NCBI GenBank assembly: GCA_036346405.1
Contig: CM070563.1
Coordinates: 21,123,022-21,187,021 of the forward strand
Length of the DNA: 64,000 bases
Source: Phyllostachys edulis
Taxonomy: Eukaryota > Streptophyta > Magnoliopsida > Poales > Poaceae
Direction: 5' to 3'
Shown in pieces: positions 43,195 to 54,652 of this stretch. A program made the translations under genes and the position numbers. Each line of letters starts with the position of its first letter. Within the stretch, counting starts at the first letter, position 1. The notes under the pieces are model-generated. The model ran no database searches. It was given only the letters and a program-made list of their open reading frames with translations, and had not been told where the DNA came from.

Positions 43195-46100
43195 TGTGGC
43201 GCCCCGTGTCATTATCCCTGGGGGTAATCACACTTAAGCATACGGATTACTATTCATCTACTCGGTAGGACACTGCTCCAACGAATAGTAAACATTACCA
43301 AAGTCTACGCAGCAGAACAATAAGATAGAAACTGCACTTTATTACACAGTTAGCCACGCAAAGCTATGGTCTTTAATACAATTATTTAATTACAATGGGA
43401 AACGGATTTCCCCTCGCTTGCCTGTCTTGATCCTCCTATCGTCTACTCGTCCTAGTCGTCGAATAAGGTGCCCATCTCGCCCTGATCCTCGTAGTCAGCT
43501 CCGTCGCCTCCTACGGTCTCTGTGGTACCTGCGTGTCCTTCGTCCCACCCGGGATAGTTCCCGACCGAACTAGGATCTAACAAAGGATAATAATAGCAAG
43601 GTTGAGTACTAGTGTACTCAGTAAGCATTAATATCAAAAATGCACTAGATGACTCATCTCTGTTCATTATCATGTTTTCTAGTTCATCTCTTTTTCTGAA
43701 AATAAACAACTCATCAAAACTTTAAGTGACAAGTTTTAATTCAGAAAAGACTATTTGTCACTCGGAGAGAAGATAGACCCCTGGCGGTTCCCACAGTCTC
43801 CAATCCAAGAGACATGCATGAATTCATGATTTTATTTAGCACTGCGCAGACTTGTACTAATTTACTCATAGCTACTTTGAGCTCTCTATGAACCAGGTCC
43901 ATTGCATTTCCTTTGATGCGGCTTCGAGTTCAGAATACAGAACGTTTTCTAGGTTACGTGATTAAGTATCTACCCATTACTTTCCGTCGGTGCTAACCTA
44001 GTCACCACCGAGTTCCAGTAATGTTGGTTGGACCGGCTCTCCCTCCAGACCCAACACTCCACCATGCGGTACTATGGCGCTTTGGGCTGGACCGGCTCTC
44101 CCTCCAGAGCCACCCACTCCCACATATTACTTACCCGATGTTGAGAGGTAACAAGGTAGCATTTTCTGCTCGCCGAAACGGGAAAATGGTTGACACTTAA
44201 TTTACGGCCTCTGATCCGAGTAAGAGTTTTGTAGGTCCTTATATATTAACCGTATGTAAAGGGTCCCACCTCTTTCCGTATCTTTTTCTTGCCACAAGCC
44301 CCCTTTACTAGCCATAATATTACCCTTGCAGTACAGTGGCTCTTCCCCAGCTGTACCACCCCTTTTTCATTCATCATATTTTTCATCATCTTCTTCTTTC
44401 ATTTATCCGGCTTGATTTTTGAGACATTTTTTTCATGCAATATGTATAATTATACAGAGAGGTAATTTTTACATTTAATATAACTAGATTTATGTTTAAG
44501 AGATAAGCTTGCTTTCGGAATTGTAGGAAAGATCATCGTCGAAGAAATCCGGATCAGCTACTCTAGTCTGCGTTGGATCGTCTGGTTGGTTCTTTTCGTT
44601 AGCGGATTTTAATTCGATAAGATTTTTCGGGGCCCTTGTTAGGTTAGCACTCCCCAACTGCAGTTGTTTTACAGTCTACTGGCTCTAGGATCGAGGTTGC
44701 CTAAACTTGCGTTTTATCGAGCGAAAAAAAAAATACTAAACGAGTTCTGCATGCAACTAAGTCTATTAAACTTTACGCATGCAATTATGCCTAATTGATT
44801 TTATTCGGGTGCATACGAATTTATTTGCTCGTCTAAATAAACTCTATATTGTTTAATTTAGTTAATCTATCACGATTAAATTATTTCTGACACGCCAGAT
44901 TATTTGTCTAATCTACTGATGTTTATCGGCGATAATTTCGTTAAATATTCTCAAATTAATTTTATGTATTTTTCCATTTTTGTTTTCTACTGGTGAGTCT
45001 ACTGTTATTTATCTGTACGGGGTTTTTTAAAAATCCATACTTCTGGTGATTCGTCTGAAACTCGCATGTATGATACATACGTGCTCCCTCTATCTATTGG
45101 TATTTTTATTTTATTTTATTTTTTTATTTAACAGTCTTGTCTATGACTATTTATTCGTACACGGCTTAATTAAATGCGTTTAGTCCAAAATTACACAACG
45201 TCAATATTTAATTTTACTGGTGCTCAAATAAATATGTTACTATTAAGATTTCTAGAAATCACCTGTTTACTAAATTTCTAATTCTTTACCTAATCTTTTC
45301 CCTTAATCCAAACCTCTTCCTTAATCTCTCTCTTTAATTCCCACCAAACCCCTACTCTCTCTCTCTCTCTCTCTCTCTCTCGTCATCCATTCATACAGCT
45401 GAGAGAAGCTCCTGGCCACTCATTCTCTTTTCTTTTATTCCCCATTCATCCTCATCATCCCATTACCTTTTTCTTCCTCCATTTCTCTAGTTTGCTTGGC
45501 CGAACACCCAGGCTGCTTCTTCTTGCTTCCTTTCTTCTCCCCGATGCCTAGTCTTTCTTCTTCTCTTTTTCGCCACTTCTTCTCTTCCACCCGGAGTTTG
45601 CTTCAGTGCCGCTGCTCCTCCTGGTCCATGGGGGCTCCCCTCTGGCTCGCACCCTCCTGCGCCCAAGGATCAAGAAACCGGACTGGGTATACATCCGGCG
45701 ACCCTCCCAGACTGCAGAATCCGATTCTGATCGACCGATTACCGTAAATTCGGTCGAATTCATTCAAATTTGATTGAAATTCATATGAAAATTGGAAAAA
45801 AACCGTCGGTTTTTTATCCCAAGAAACCCTCAGACTGCAGAATCACTTGACCCGATTCTGGCGGATTCCAATCCTTGCCTGCGCCTCCCTGGAAAAACAA
45901 AATAAATCTAAAAATTTAGAAAAATTTCATAAAATACTTTGGAAACTGAAAAGACCAAATAAATACTTTTAGTTTTATTTGAAGTTTATTTTAGCCATTT
46001 AAAATGTTTTTCCTTCAGAAATTCAATTTAAGCTTTAAACTAAATCGATAAAATTTAAATGGTTTATTTTATTTTTAAAGCTTCTAGAAGGCCTTAAAAT

Positions 46101-46859
46101 ATGGGTGTTATTTTGGAATTTAGTAAAATTATTTTTACTTGAAGTTGGCTTTTATTTTTGCACATAATTTATTTTAAATTTAGAAAAATGGGAAAAAAAC
46201 TTTTTAAAATCAAGAAATTAATTTAGTTTTTATTTTTAACTTTAAACCCAATAAAAACTCAGTAAACTTAATAAATTTTATTTTTGACTTTTTAAAACTT
46301 AGGAAATTCAAGAAAAACAATAAAACTATTTTAAAATTTAGGGAATCCAATAAAATAACATTTTGTTAATTTTAAAATTGGTAACAAAACTTTGGGATGT
46401 TATAGATGGCTAGCGATATATGGTCAAAGAAAGGCTTCGCGACATGCATGAAGATTTTTATTGTATTCTTTTTGTAATTTAACCACAGTTGTAATTTATT
46501 TCTTGATCTGCTGTAAATTAATTCTTGTAATTGATTTAGGGACTGTGCTATTATTTTATTTTGGCTTGAAGTAAATTCTTGTAAATAATTTTGAGGTTGC
46601 ATTAATATTTCACTTTCGCTTGCAATGAATTTTTGTAAAAGACTCTGAAGTTATATTAATGATTCATTATTGTGGCAATAATTTATATTGTAAATTCTGC
46701 TGTTGAATTTTGATTGTATTATTTTATATGAAATTTCTTAGCGATGTGTTCAAGATAAACTTGAGCTTTATATTTTGTTCTTGATTAGAAAATTTTAATT
46801 TACTGCTAATTATCAATTAGCGCTATTTAGGTTAGTTTTTAATTTCTCGGGATCTCACA
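43195..46859 (+). mobile_element. Complete solo LTR (3,665 bp), same family as 6,366-10,198, TSD CTTGT
   Basis: It begins TGTGGCGCCCCG and ends CTCGGGATCTCACA. Perfect 5-bp TSDs, CTTGT, flank it (43,190-43,194 and 46,860-46,864). It shares extensive blocks with the first solo LTR in reverse orientation, for example GTAATCACACTTAA and GGATTACTATTC near the start, and the region of ACGTGATTAAGTATCTACCC at about 43,955. A (CT)n microsatellite is at 45,355-45,381. There is no coding sequence, primer site or internal region. It arose by recombination between two LTRs of a full element after insertion here. Confidence 0.9.
45355..45381. repeat. (CT)n microsatellite
   Basis: Uninterrupted CT run inside the second solo LTR. 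Confidence 0.95.
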
Positions 46860-46864
46860 CTTGT

Positions 46865-47310
46865 TACTTCGTCAGAGTGTCTCTTTGAATCTGCCGACTT
46901 GCTGCAAACCTATATTTGCAATATGCATGTTATTTACAGTGACGGATGAAATGTCTGATGTGATTAGTGCTAATAATATTGCATAAAAACCGGTGCACTT
47001 CACCAATGTATTTGACCAAAGAACGAGCGTTATGCCGTTTCGTCGTAATGTTTGCTGGATTAAAATTGTGGCCATGAATTAGCACGCACTCTACACGAAT
47101 AACTGAATGAGCCAACTACCTGCGAAAGAACATTTTACATTAACCCGATAGTACATATGTGAACTAGGGGCAACACTGACAGATTTTAGCTTCTGTTGTC
47201 AGAAATGCCTGTGTGGCGTAGCGGCGTAGGCCGAGCCCTGAGACAACTCAACCAGCTAGGGTAATACGATATTTTATCGGCTAGTATATCATATAAGGGA
47301 AACGATAGGG
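46865..47310. other. Unassigned spacer
   Basis: No coding or repeat signature was recognised. It is the right flank of the solo LTR insertion. Confidence 0.4.
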
Positions 47311-48300
47311 TTAGGACGTCCGCTGTATCGAACGCCTTCACACCATAAATGTGCATTACAAGACGGAGAGCCCAAAGCCACTCATTTCTTCTCCAGCTCG
47401 ATTTTTTCCCCACGCCCTCTCTAGCTCGTCTCTCTCCCCATGTTCCCTTCCCTAAAAGCTCAACTTTCTCTTCTCCTCCTTCCCAATCCAGCGGATGTAC
47501 TCCGCCAAGTCGAGGACAAGCAGCCGGCCGATGATGTCTTCGGTTCTTAGCTGAAGCTTTGCTCCTGGCTTGGTACTCTGCACTTGCACGCCTGCCCTTG
47601 CGCCCTTCGGCTCACGGCTGTCCCCTCCCGACTTGGCCCTCCCATGAGCCTCAGTGCTCGGTCCGCCTAGCTCAAGCTCTCCTGCTGGCGCCACCGCCAG
47701 CGGTGCTGTCGCTCAGGTCCACGCTGCTTGCCCGCGCCGGCTCCCTCATGTCAGAACTCGCGCCTCCTCTACGGGAGGCGGCTGAGCGAGGCCACCATCG
47801 TCGCGCTCCGACTCCCGACGGACTCCATGCTCCACCCCGCACCCTGAGCCGTGGCAGCTCGCGTATGTAAGCTGGAGCTGCATGTTGCGACCATGGTAAA
47901 AAAAATGTTGCAATAGTTAGGAAAAAATGTTGCATACTTTGTGATGTTGCATCTATAGACAAAAAATGTTGCGGCCTATTGAAAACAATGTTGCATTCAT
48001 AGGAAAAAAATGTTGCATACTGTTTATGGTTCACGGTGATGTTGCAAGAATTTTTCAACGCTTTTTTTTTCAGATGCTTTTGCTTGGATTTTATTGATCG
48101 AGTTTTGTGCTACGGGAGATGTTTCGGGACTGCAGGTGATGTTGTCTGCGCATCACGAGCTAAATGTTGGGGGGAGATTGGGATTGTGATGAGCGTTGTG
48201 GGGAGATCGAGATTGTGATGAGCGAATTGGGGAACGCATCTAATGCTGGAGCGTTGCGTACGGCGCTAGCGCTCGGACCGTACGTCCGAGCGCTAGTCGC
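47311..48300. mobile_element. Probable Mutator-like element of the ATGTTGC-repeat type (non-autonomous)
   Basis: GGACGTCCGCTG at 47,317 and the right-side CTAGCGCTCGGAC/GTCCGAGCGCTAG hairpin (48,266-48,296) are reminiscent of grass elements with GGACG-type ends. The interior has a GC-rich gene-like segment (47,450-47,880) and then eight exact copies of ATGTTGC spaced 17-29 bp apart (47,882-48,045). No convincing 9-bp TSD was found, so class and borders are tentative. Short frames in the GC-rich part are not supported as genes. Confidence 0.4.
47882..48045 (+). repeat. Array of eight ATGTTGC motifs
   Basis: Start positions 47,882, 47,905, 47,927, 47,944, 47,967, 47,988, 48,010 and 48,039; most are preceded by A-runs. 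Confidence 0.95.
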
Positions 48301-48607
48301 GTCCATCGTATAATTCTGATGTCGTACGAATCATTTGGGTATTAGATTGAGCCAAGTTGGTTACATTTATGAACACGCCGCTTACCAAAAAAAACTGCTA
48401 AGAATTGCATCATCAAGCCATTACGCACCTAAAATTTCTTGAACATTGATGACATCTACACACGGCACACTATCTCTGATACTCCTGGTTTTTAATACTT
48501 GACGTCCTTCGTATCGGCTTCTGGAGCTTGAACATCAAGTACAGAAATACGGACGGAGTACATTGTGAAGTTGAGTTGCCATTTGTTTTGTTTCAGCTAC
48601 CAAGAAC

Positions 48608-50601
48608 TCAGTACTGGCCCCTGTGCACCTGAAACAACTCAAAACAAGACCAAGAACTTGTTAGACCATGAACAAATGCACAAACGTTTTGCTCTAGTAT
48701 ATCATGTAACGCATCTCTGCGCACCTCGAATCTGACGAGGGAGCGGCAGCAGCCGACGGTGGCCGCGGTGAGGACGGAGCTCGTCGACCCGCACTCGCTG
48801 TCCTTGAGCGACGCGCTGGACCGGTCCAGCTTCACGGACCACGGGTACAGGTACTGGTAGTGCGCGTGCGCGTGCGCGTGCGCGGCGGCGGCCGGCACGC
48901 CGACGTGCGACGACGACCGCTGCATCTTGACGCTCCTCGGCACGGCCGCGCCGCGGCGCCGGCTCGGCTGCCGCTCGAGCGGCGAGTCGGTCCTCTGCCT
49001 CGGCGCACTCTGGGACCGGGCCTTGGCGCGGGACGACTCGGTGTTGGCCATGTAGCTCGGGAAGAACTCGGACGCCGGCTCGGCGGCGGCGGCGGCGAAG
49101 CCCGGCACGTACGGGCTGCTCCGCGCCGTCGCCGGCTCGAACGACGCGAAGTCCTCGAAGTGCCTGCTGTAGGCTCGCGGGCTCATCAGCTCGGTGATTG
49201 CCGCCGACGGCGCGGGCGAGCACTGTCCGTAGTACTCGGCGAGCCGCCGCTCCCTCGACTCGCTCGCCGCGACCGAGCAGCTGCTCCGCCCCCGCTGCGG
49301 CGGCTCCCCGTTGTCCATCTCGACGATCTTGACGCGCTCCTCGCCGGACCTGTCCATCTCCTGCACAAACCACCGTGTCCGTCACATGCAAACCACAATG
49401 CCGAGCTGCCGACACATTTTCAACTTCTCATGGAGCGCGCAGGCGGGAAGGCTTACGTAAGAGCGGCGGTGCCTAGGGTTCTGCGGCGACCGGCGGTGGG
49501 CGTGGGCGGCGGCGGGGTGGGGCGCGTGGTCGTCCTCCAGCATGCGCATGCGCTGCGCGCGCAGGCGGGACTGCGCCAGGAGGAGGGCCTGCATGCGGCG
49601 GAGCGTGGCAGTGGCCTGCATCCTCACCAGGTGGCCTCTAATCAGCGCCTGCAGCTTCACCAACCCCCTCAGCGCGCACAGAGCCTTCCTTGCCTGCAGC
49701 ACATCATCACATAGTCGCATCAGGGGGGAAATGCGTCTGCTTGTGCCGATTTTTGTTCATTTGCTTCTGCATTTGCTCAGGGTACGTGCATTGTTGAATC
49801 AGGAGTACATAGTATTTACATTGTTAGTTGGCACTTGGCAACATTGTACATTTGCACTTACCACTTTCTTAAGGAACTTTGGTACTTCAATTGTATGGCA
49901 CGGTTTGAGATCTTATCTTCGCACTGAAGATCAGAAAGATGCTGTACTTGAACAGAATGTTTATGGCCTAACAGAGCATTCATTCACTCATTGGCATGAC
50001 AAGCTACTATGCACAATTGTACATCAGAACTGTCTACAATTGCAAATTAAGAACTTAATTGAACTAGAATAGTAAAACACTATCACTAGTATTGCTTTTT
50101 CTTATTGTTCTTCAGCTAATCACATGAAGCTGGATTAAGACTAAGAGACATCAACAAACTTGTTCATATCAGACGTACCAGATAGCCTCTGAAGGTGGCC
50201 TGGATCCTGGCGGCGGCGGCCTCCTCGACGAGGCTCGCCGACAGGTCGCTCTCCGACGCCGTCAGGCGTATCACCGCGGCCGCGGCCTGGGCGGCAGCCA
50301 CCGCGGCGTCGGCTGCCGCTGCGGTCGCCACGGCCACCGCCATGGCGTGCTTGCTCTGCTCAAGCTCGCGCTCCGACACCGACAGGCAGCCGCCGGACAC
50401 GCTCGGCTCCGGGGTCGACGGGGACGTCCCGGCGGCGGCTGACCGCCGGAAGCTCCACCGCTTCTTCTCCCGGGGGCTCGCCGCCGCCGGCAACGCGGAA
50501 ACCGGCGTCGCGTCACCTTGCCCCTGCTTCTCCCTGTCCCTGATCTTACCGTCCTTCTTCCCCGCCAAGAAGCTCCTCAGCCACCTCCCCGCCTTCCCCA
50601 T
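48608..50601 (-). CDS. IQ67-domain (IQD) calmodulin-binding protein, 4 exons
   Basis: Exon 1 is 50,179-50,601 (141 codons; ATG, then GKAGRWLRSFLAGKK typical of IQD N-termini). Exon 2 is 49,457-49,693 (79 codons), exon 3 is 48,725-49,360 (212 codons) and exon 4 is 48,608-48,628. All junctions are phase 0. Exons 1 and 2 join inside the first IQ motif (ARIQATFRGYL and then ARKALCALRG), the intron position conserved in IQD genes. Further IQ-type repeats are at about residues 153-166 and 172-190. A DUF4005-like patch (SYMANTESSRAKARSQSAP) is at about residues 322-340. Predicted length is 438 residues, basic. IQD proteins bind calmodulin and act as scaffolds at microtubules, plasma membrane or nucleus. 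The last intron (96 bp) uses a GTGCGC donor and has no in-frame stop, so retention would give a 470-residue form with the same stop codon. Confidence 0.9.
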
Positions 50602-50687
50602 TGCTCCCTAGCTAGCAGCTAACCCTCCCTTGTCAAACACAGCACAACGAAATCTATGAACCGTCTCACACGACAACAGAAACAGAA

Positions 50688-50695
50688 TTATATAA
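50688..50695 (-). promoter_or_regulatory. Probable TATA box of the IQD gene
   Basis: TTATATAA on the minus strand, about 90 bp upstream of the IQD start codon, a plausible distance for a short 5' leader. Confidence 0.5.
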
Positions 50696-50699
50696 CGCC

Positions 50700-51880
50700 G
50701 GCTCAAAGATCAGCGACGAAGCATATGCATTGCATTGCAATCACCAACCAACCACCCCGGCCGCGTAGGCGCAGTTGCAGCTCGAGACAGTACAACGTAT
50801 CAATCAACCGGGGCGGGCGAGCTGCTGATCAATGGCGACGGACGCACCACGCATGTGAGCGCGGGACGGCAGGAACGTGGAGTGGATCCCTACAACTACA
50901 AGGCTGGTTGTCAGAATCTTTCGCCTTTAAACAACACAAGGGGAAGGAGAATTATGACAAGTGTGTGTACTGTACTGCTGGGTTGAGCTCAGCTCAGCTC
51001 GAGCTGGGTCCATGTCAATCATGGTCTCATGGAAGATGGTGGATTGGTTGGGTAGGAAAGCCTTGTGACGTGTGTTGAGTGCCTGAGTGGCTCTGCAGTT
51101 GCAGGCTTGCAGATAGGATCAGTGAACTTTTCTGGGATCATGATCCAAAATCTTAGTACATGAAGATGAATTGATGATGGTGCCTTGGTTTTCTTTTTTG
51201 ACTAGGGATTCTGGTGTACTTGTATGGCGATCTTGACATAAAGGAGAAGAGTCAAAAGGTACTTAGTTTTGTACAGTTACAGCTCTTTTTTTTACTCGAC
51301 GATTTTGACTTCGACTGTTTTTGAGATGGAGCTTTGTAACTTTTTATAACTTTACATTAACATATACTAATAATATTATAATATTATGAAAGCATTTTTA
51401 GCGACAAATCTAATAATATAATTTTCATATAACCAATCTAGATAGTTTTAAATTTATTGGCGGTCAAACTTTATACGACACGGATCTAGCATCTAGGAAG
51501 TTAAGTAAAAAAGAACAGAGTGAATACATGTGACTCTGTGAAGTAATTAAGATAGCGTTGTTGGAACCGACAACAGCCCTTTGTGTGAGAGAACAATCAT
51601 GGCAAGCACACAAAAGACGTAAGAATTTGTTTACGAGGTTCGACAAAGCGTATGTCCCTATGAGCCATATCACAGCGGCTCCATCCGTGTGAGGATTTTT
51701 TTTTCTGGTTAGGGTTACAAGAAGTCGGCGGTATATATTTATACTCTAACTACATGTTTGACTTGGAGTCATAGTTCAATCTGCTTGGGGGGTTCGTAAC
51801 CCCACACAACTACGTCTCCCACTGCAGGGCAGTGTTCGGAAGCATACACTGCGTTCGCGCTTTCCTGACACAACACCTTC
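50700..51880. other. IQD upstream region with repeat remnants
   Basis: No gene was found. 51,290-51,480 resembles the inside of a Stowaway/Mariner-type grass MITE (TTTAAATTTATTGGCGGTCAAACTTTATAC), but intact TIRs were not found. 51,558-51,880 starts TGTTGGAACCGACAACAG and contains TATATATTTATACTC, suggesting an LTR fragment. Both calls are weak. Confidence 0.35.
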
Positions 51881-51888
51881 CTTTCATC

Positions 51889-52711
51889 CAGTGGCGGACC
51901 CAGGATTTTCAGAATGTGTGATCGAAGTTACAAAAATATTGTTCAATGTAAAACATAGATGTGCACAATAATCAAAGTACAGATTATTCGTACTAATGAC
52001 AACATATCAAATAATTTAGTAAAATTACAAAATAATCAAGAAAAATTACAATTTAACTCGATTTTCATTCATGCATTTCAAATCGACAAACTTCTTCTTC
52101 ATTTTTTTGAACCCACATCTGCACTGTTGAGAATTTGGGTAAGCCTTTTTGTTGGAAGCCACCGAGTCGCCGCCGCTAGCTGCTAGCCCGTAGGGCTCCT
52201 CGGTGGCCCTCCTTGTTCGACGGTCACCCTATCCTGTTTCACCGCTCGGCGGCCCAATGGTAACGACCTGTCTGGTGACCGGCGGCTGACCTTACTCCTC
52301 CGACCTCTAACTTGCTGCTGCACTTGCATCGTCGTGGTCGTGCTGTCGAGAAAGAGGGAGAGATGTGATAGTCGTCTGCTGTATGTTGATTGTTAGGGTC
52401 TCACACACACAGTGAGAGAGAGATGAGGGGGAATGACCTTGTTGTGGCTCGGCCAAATGATCCAATGCCTAAAGGGCAAAGGCGAAGGGCTTGTGACCAT
52501 GGGCTGGCTATCATATGAGCCAATTTAAGGTTGTGGGACGCCAGATGGAGATGTGGTTTGATAAGCTGAGAGGAAGTTGTGGTCTGATTGGACTAATTAA
52601 GAGTATATTTTATTATATATGTAATACGCATACTATACTACGGATTTTTTTTTTACAAAAATTAATAGATGTTCAGGTGAACACCCATGAACTTAAGAGG
52701 GACCGCCCCTG
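51889..52711. mobile_element. Non-autonomous hAT element (823 bp), TSD CTTTCATC
   Basis: The left end is CAGTGGCGGACCCAGGATTT and the right end is GGGACCGCCCCTG, terminal inverted repeats with two mismatches over 13 bp. The flanks are CTTTCATC at 51,881-51,888 and again at 52,712-52,719, a perfect 8-bp TSD. CAGTGGCGGA-type ends are common in grass genomes. No transposase is encoded. Confidence 0.88.
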
Positions 52712-52719
52712 CTTTCATC

Positions 52720-54216
52720 TTGTTATATTTGAGCCATACACAACAAGCGTCTTCTTGCATACTCATGTTACTTTCCACTAGATATTTTGTGGTCTTTGCT
52801 GCAAAATGGTAATGAAGTATTATTATGCATATGTGAAGTGAATCATTGGGTACAACGCAAGTTTTGTATGCATGCATGATTTCGAACAATGAGGTGAGTT
52901 TACTGGTTGGCAGTCACATGCTTGGTCCCCTGATGGCTATGTTTCTCCTGTGACCCTTGTGTTGGTTCCTTGGAGACAAGGCACTTGTGCACGTACTAAC
53001 CCAAACCTCAATTGCTCCCAAAAGCAGAAACAAAACAAAATCACATGCCAAGCTGCGTGCTTTTGCACAACAATTCCACACTATCATGCTCCTCATTTCA
53101 AACGAACTTTAAAACCTCAAAATGTAATTGCAAATCCTGCTTGATCTAGTAACTAATCGCATTGTTGTTGGAGTATAGGGCAGTTGGCTACACCCTCTTG
53201 TTTTGAGTAATGATCATTATTTCATTGGAATATATTCCATCTGCATCCTTGGTAATGCAGTGGTGCCTTAGTTGGCTACACATGTGCTGTCTCATGTGCA
53301 AATTAGGAGGCCCTAGACTGTCGCCGCTAGGCCATTGCCATCTGCATTGTGCAGTGCCTGCCGTCTGTCTGCATGCATAGTTTCAGGACAAACAGGCACT
53401 GCTGGGCGTCAATCCATCTCCTGCTCACAGAGTAGGACATGATTGGGCTCGACATGCAGTGCTGGAGATCCTGGTAGATGAATCTGACGAAGAGCTAGCA
53501 CAGGGAGAAAGGAACTTTTCAGCTGGGCCTGGATTGGACAAGTTTTTGCTGCAGATCTAGAAGAGAGAGAGGAGGGAGGCAGTATGTGAGTGGCGGTGAC
53601 CATGTTCTGTCCTTGGCTTGTCACTGAGTAGTATCGACCACACAGTACTGTGTGTGTGTGTGTGCAATGGCAAGTCCCGTCGAGATTGAAGAGGATCAAC
53701 CTAGGGCCGTGCAGTGCAGACAGCCGGATCGGTGGAGAGCACGAGAAGAGGCTTTTCAAGTGCGCTTGGACGGTGGACTCAGTTTGGCTATAAAGGTTAG
53801 GACGGGTACGATCTACTATGTGTAGTCTGATGTGACACCAGGGTGATCGACAGTGGTTCCTGCAGCAATACGGTAGAATCCAAATATTTAAAGCGCCGAT
53901 ATACTGTAGCAAGCGTTATTGATATCTAGCCTTTAATTCTTGATTGGATGGTAAAAATCGCGTTCTAATACATAGATCCTCTGTATTTTTTAATACAGAG
54001 AATTCATTTCCACGGTGCTGTGCATCCTTTGAATCGGCATCATAACCTTGACAAAAGTTGGGCGGGGTGGAAATGTGTCAACCACTAGCAAACCACATGG
54101 ATCATGCAAAGTTGGGTATGCTTTGTTAAACCTCGTGGAGCGCGGCCATATAGTTTTCCACTAAAAGCATAGTTGATATGATCTGATTAAATAATGCACA
54201 CACTCTGATTTTTACG
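52720..54216. other. Spacer between hAT element and ALKBH6 promoter region
   Basis: No gene was recognised. It contains a (TG)n microsatellite at 53,648-53,664 and a 9-bp-stem hairpin with T4 loop at 53,980-54,001 (CTCTGTATT/AATACAGAG). A 167-codon minus-strand frame at 53,409-53,912 shows no family features. Confidence 0.4.
53648..53664. repeat. (TG)n microsatellite
   Basis: Uninterrupted TG run between the IQD and ALKBH6 genes. Confidence 0.95.
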
Positions 54217-54356
54217 GAGGATTTGCCACTATAGAGATATATATTTGATGATTTGTTACTCCATGTCTCACTGACATGTGGTCATATAACCCATATGCCA
54301 GTGAGACATGGAGTGATACATCATCCAATACACGTCTTTTGACATGGCAAATCCTC
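54217..54356. mobile_element. 140-bp fold-back MITE upstream of ALKBH6
   Basis: Outer arms GAGGATTTGCCA and TGGCAAATCCTC are perfectly complementary. Inner arms (ACTCCATGTCTCACTG and CAGTGAGACATGGAGT) pair for 16 bp, leaving a short loop around 54,280-54,295. The whole element could fold into one hairpin. It lies about 300 bp upstream of the ALKBH6 start codon. Confidence 0.8.
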
Positions 54357-54652
54357 AAATCCCCTATTAAATTCTATCAACAGCACAATTTAACTCATCT
54401 AAAAACATAGGTGTAGCCAAATCGCTGATCACCACAGAATTTGCAAAAATCTGGAACGGAATCGTGCCATAACATTACAGCACCCGGCCTCCAACAAAAC
54501 AAGTTAGGCCGGAGAAATGCTCACCCATCTCACATTAGGCCCAGAGACCATAATTCAAAGCCCACAGCGCGGCCCACGCCACATTACGCCTAGTCGTAGC
54601 TTCGTCCAACCACGGCACCCAGCACGTGCATCCTCCTCGACTCGAAGCAGCA

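Noticed and set aside
48702..49714. Frames of 237 and 284 codons overlapping the IQD gene
   Set aside because: They are GC-rich shadows of IQD exons in other frames or on the other strand; only the IQD reading has conserved motifs and consistent splice phases.
53409..53912. 167-codon minus-strand frame
   Set aside because: No similarity to any family recognised, microsatellite-encoded His/Thr run, and no splice or promoter context.
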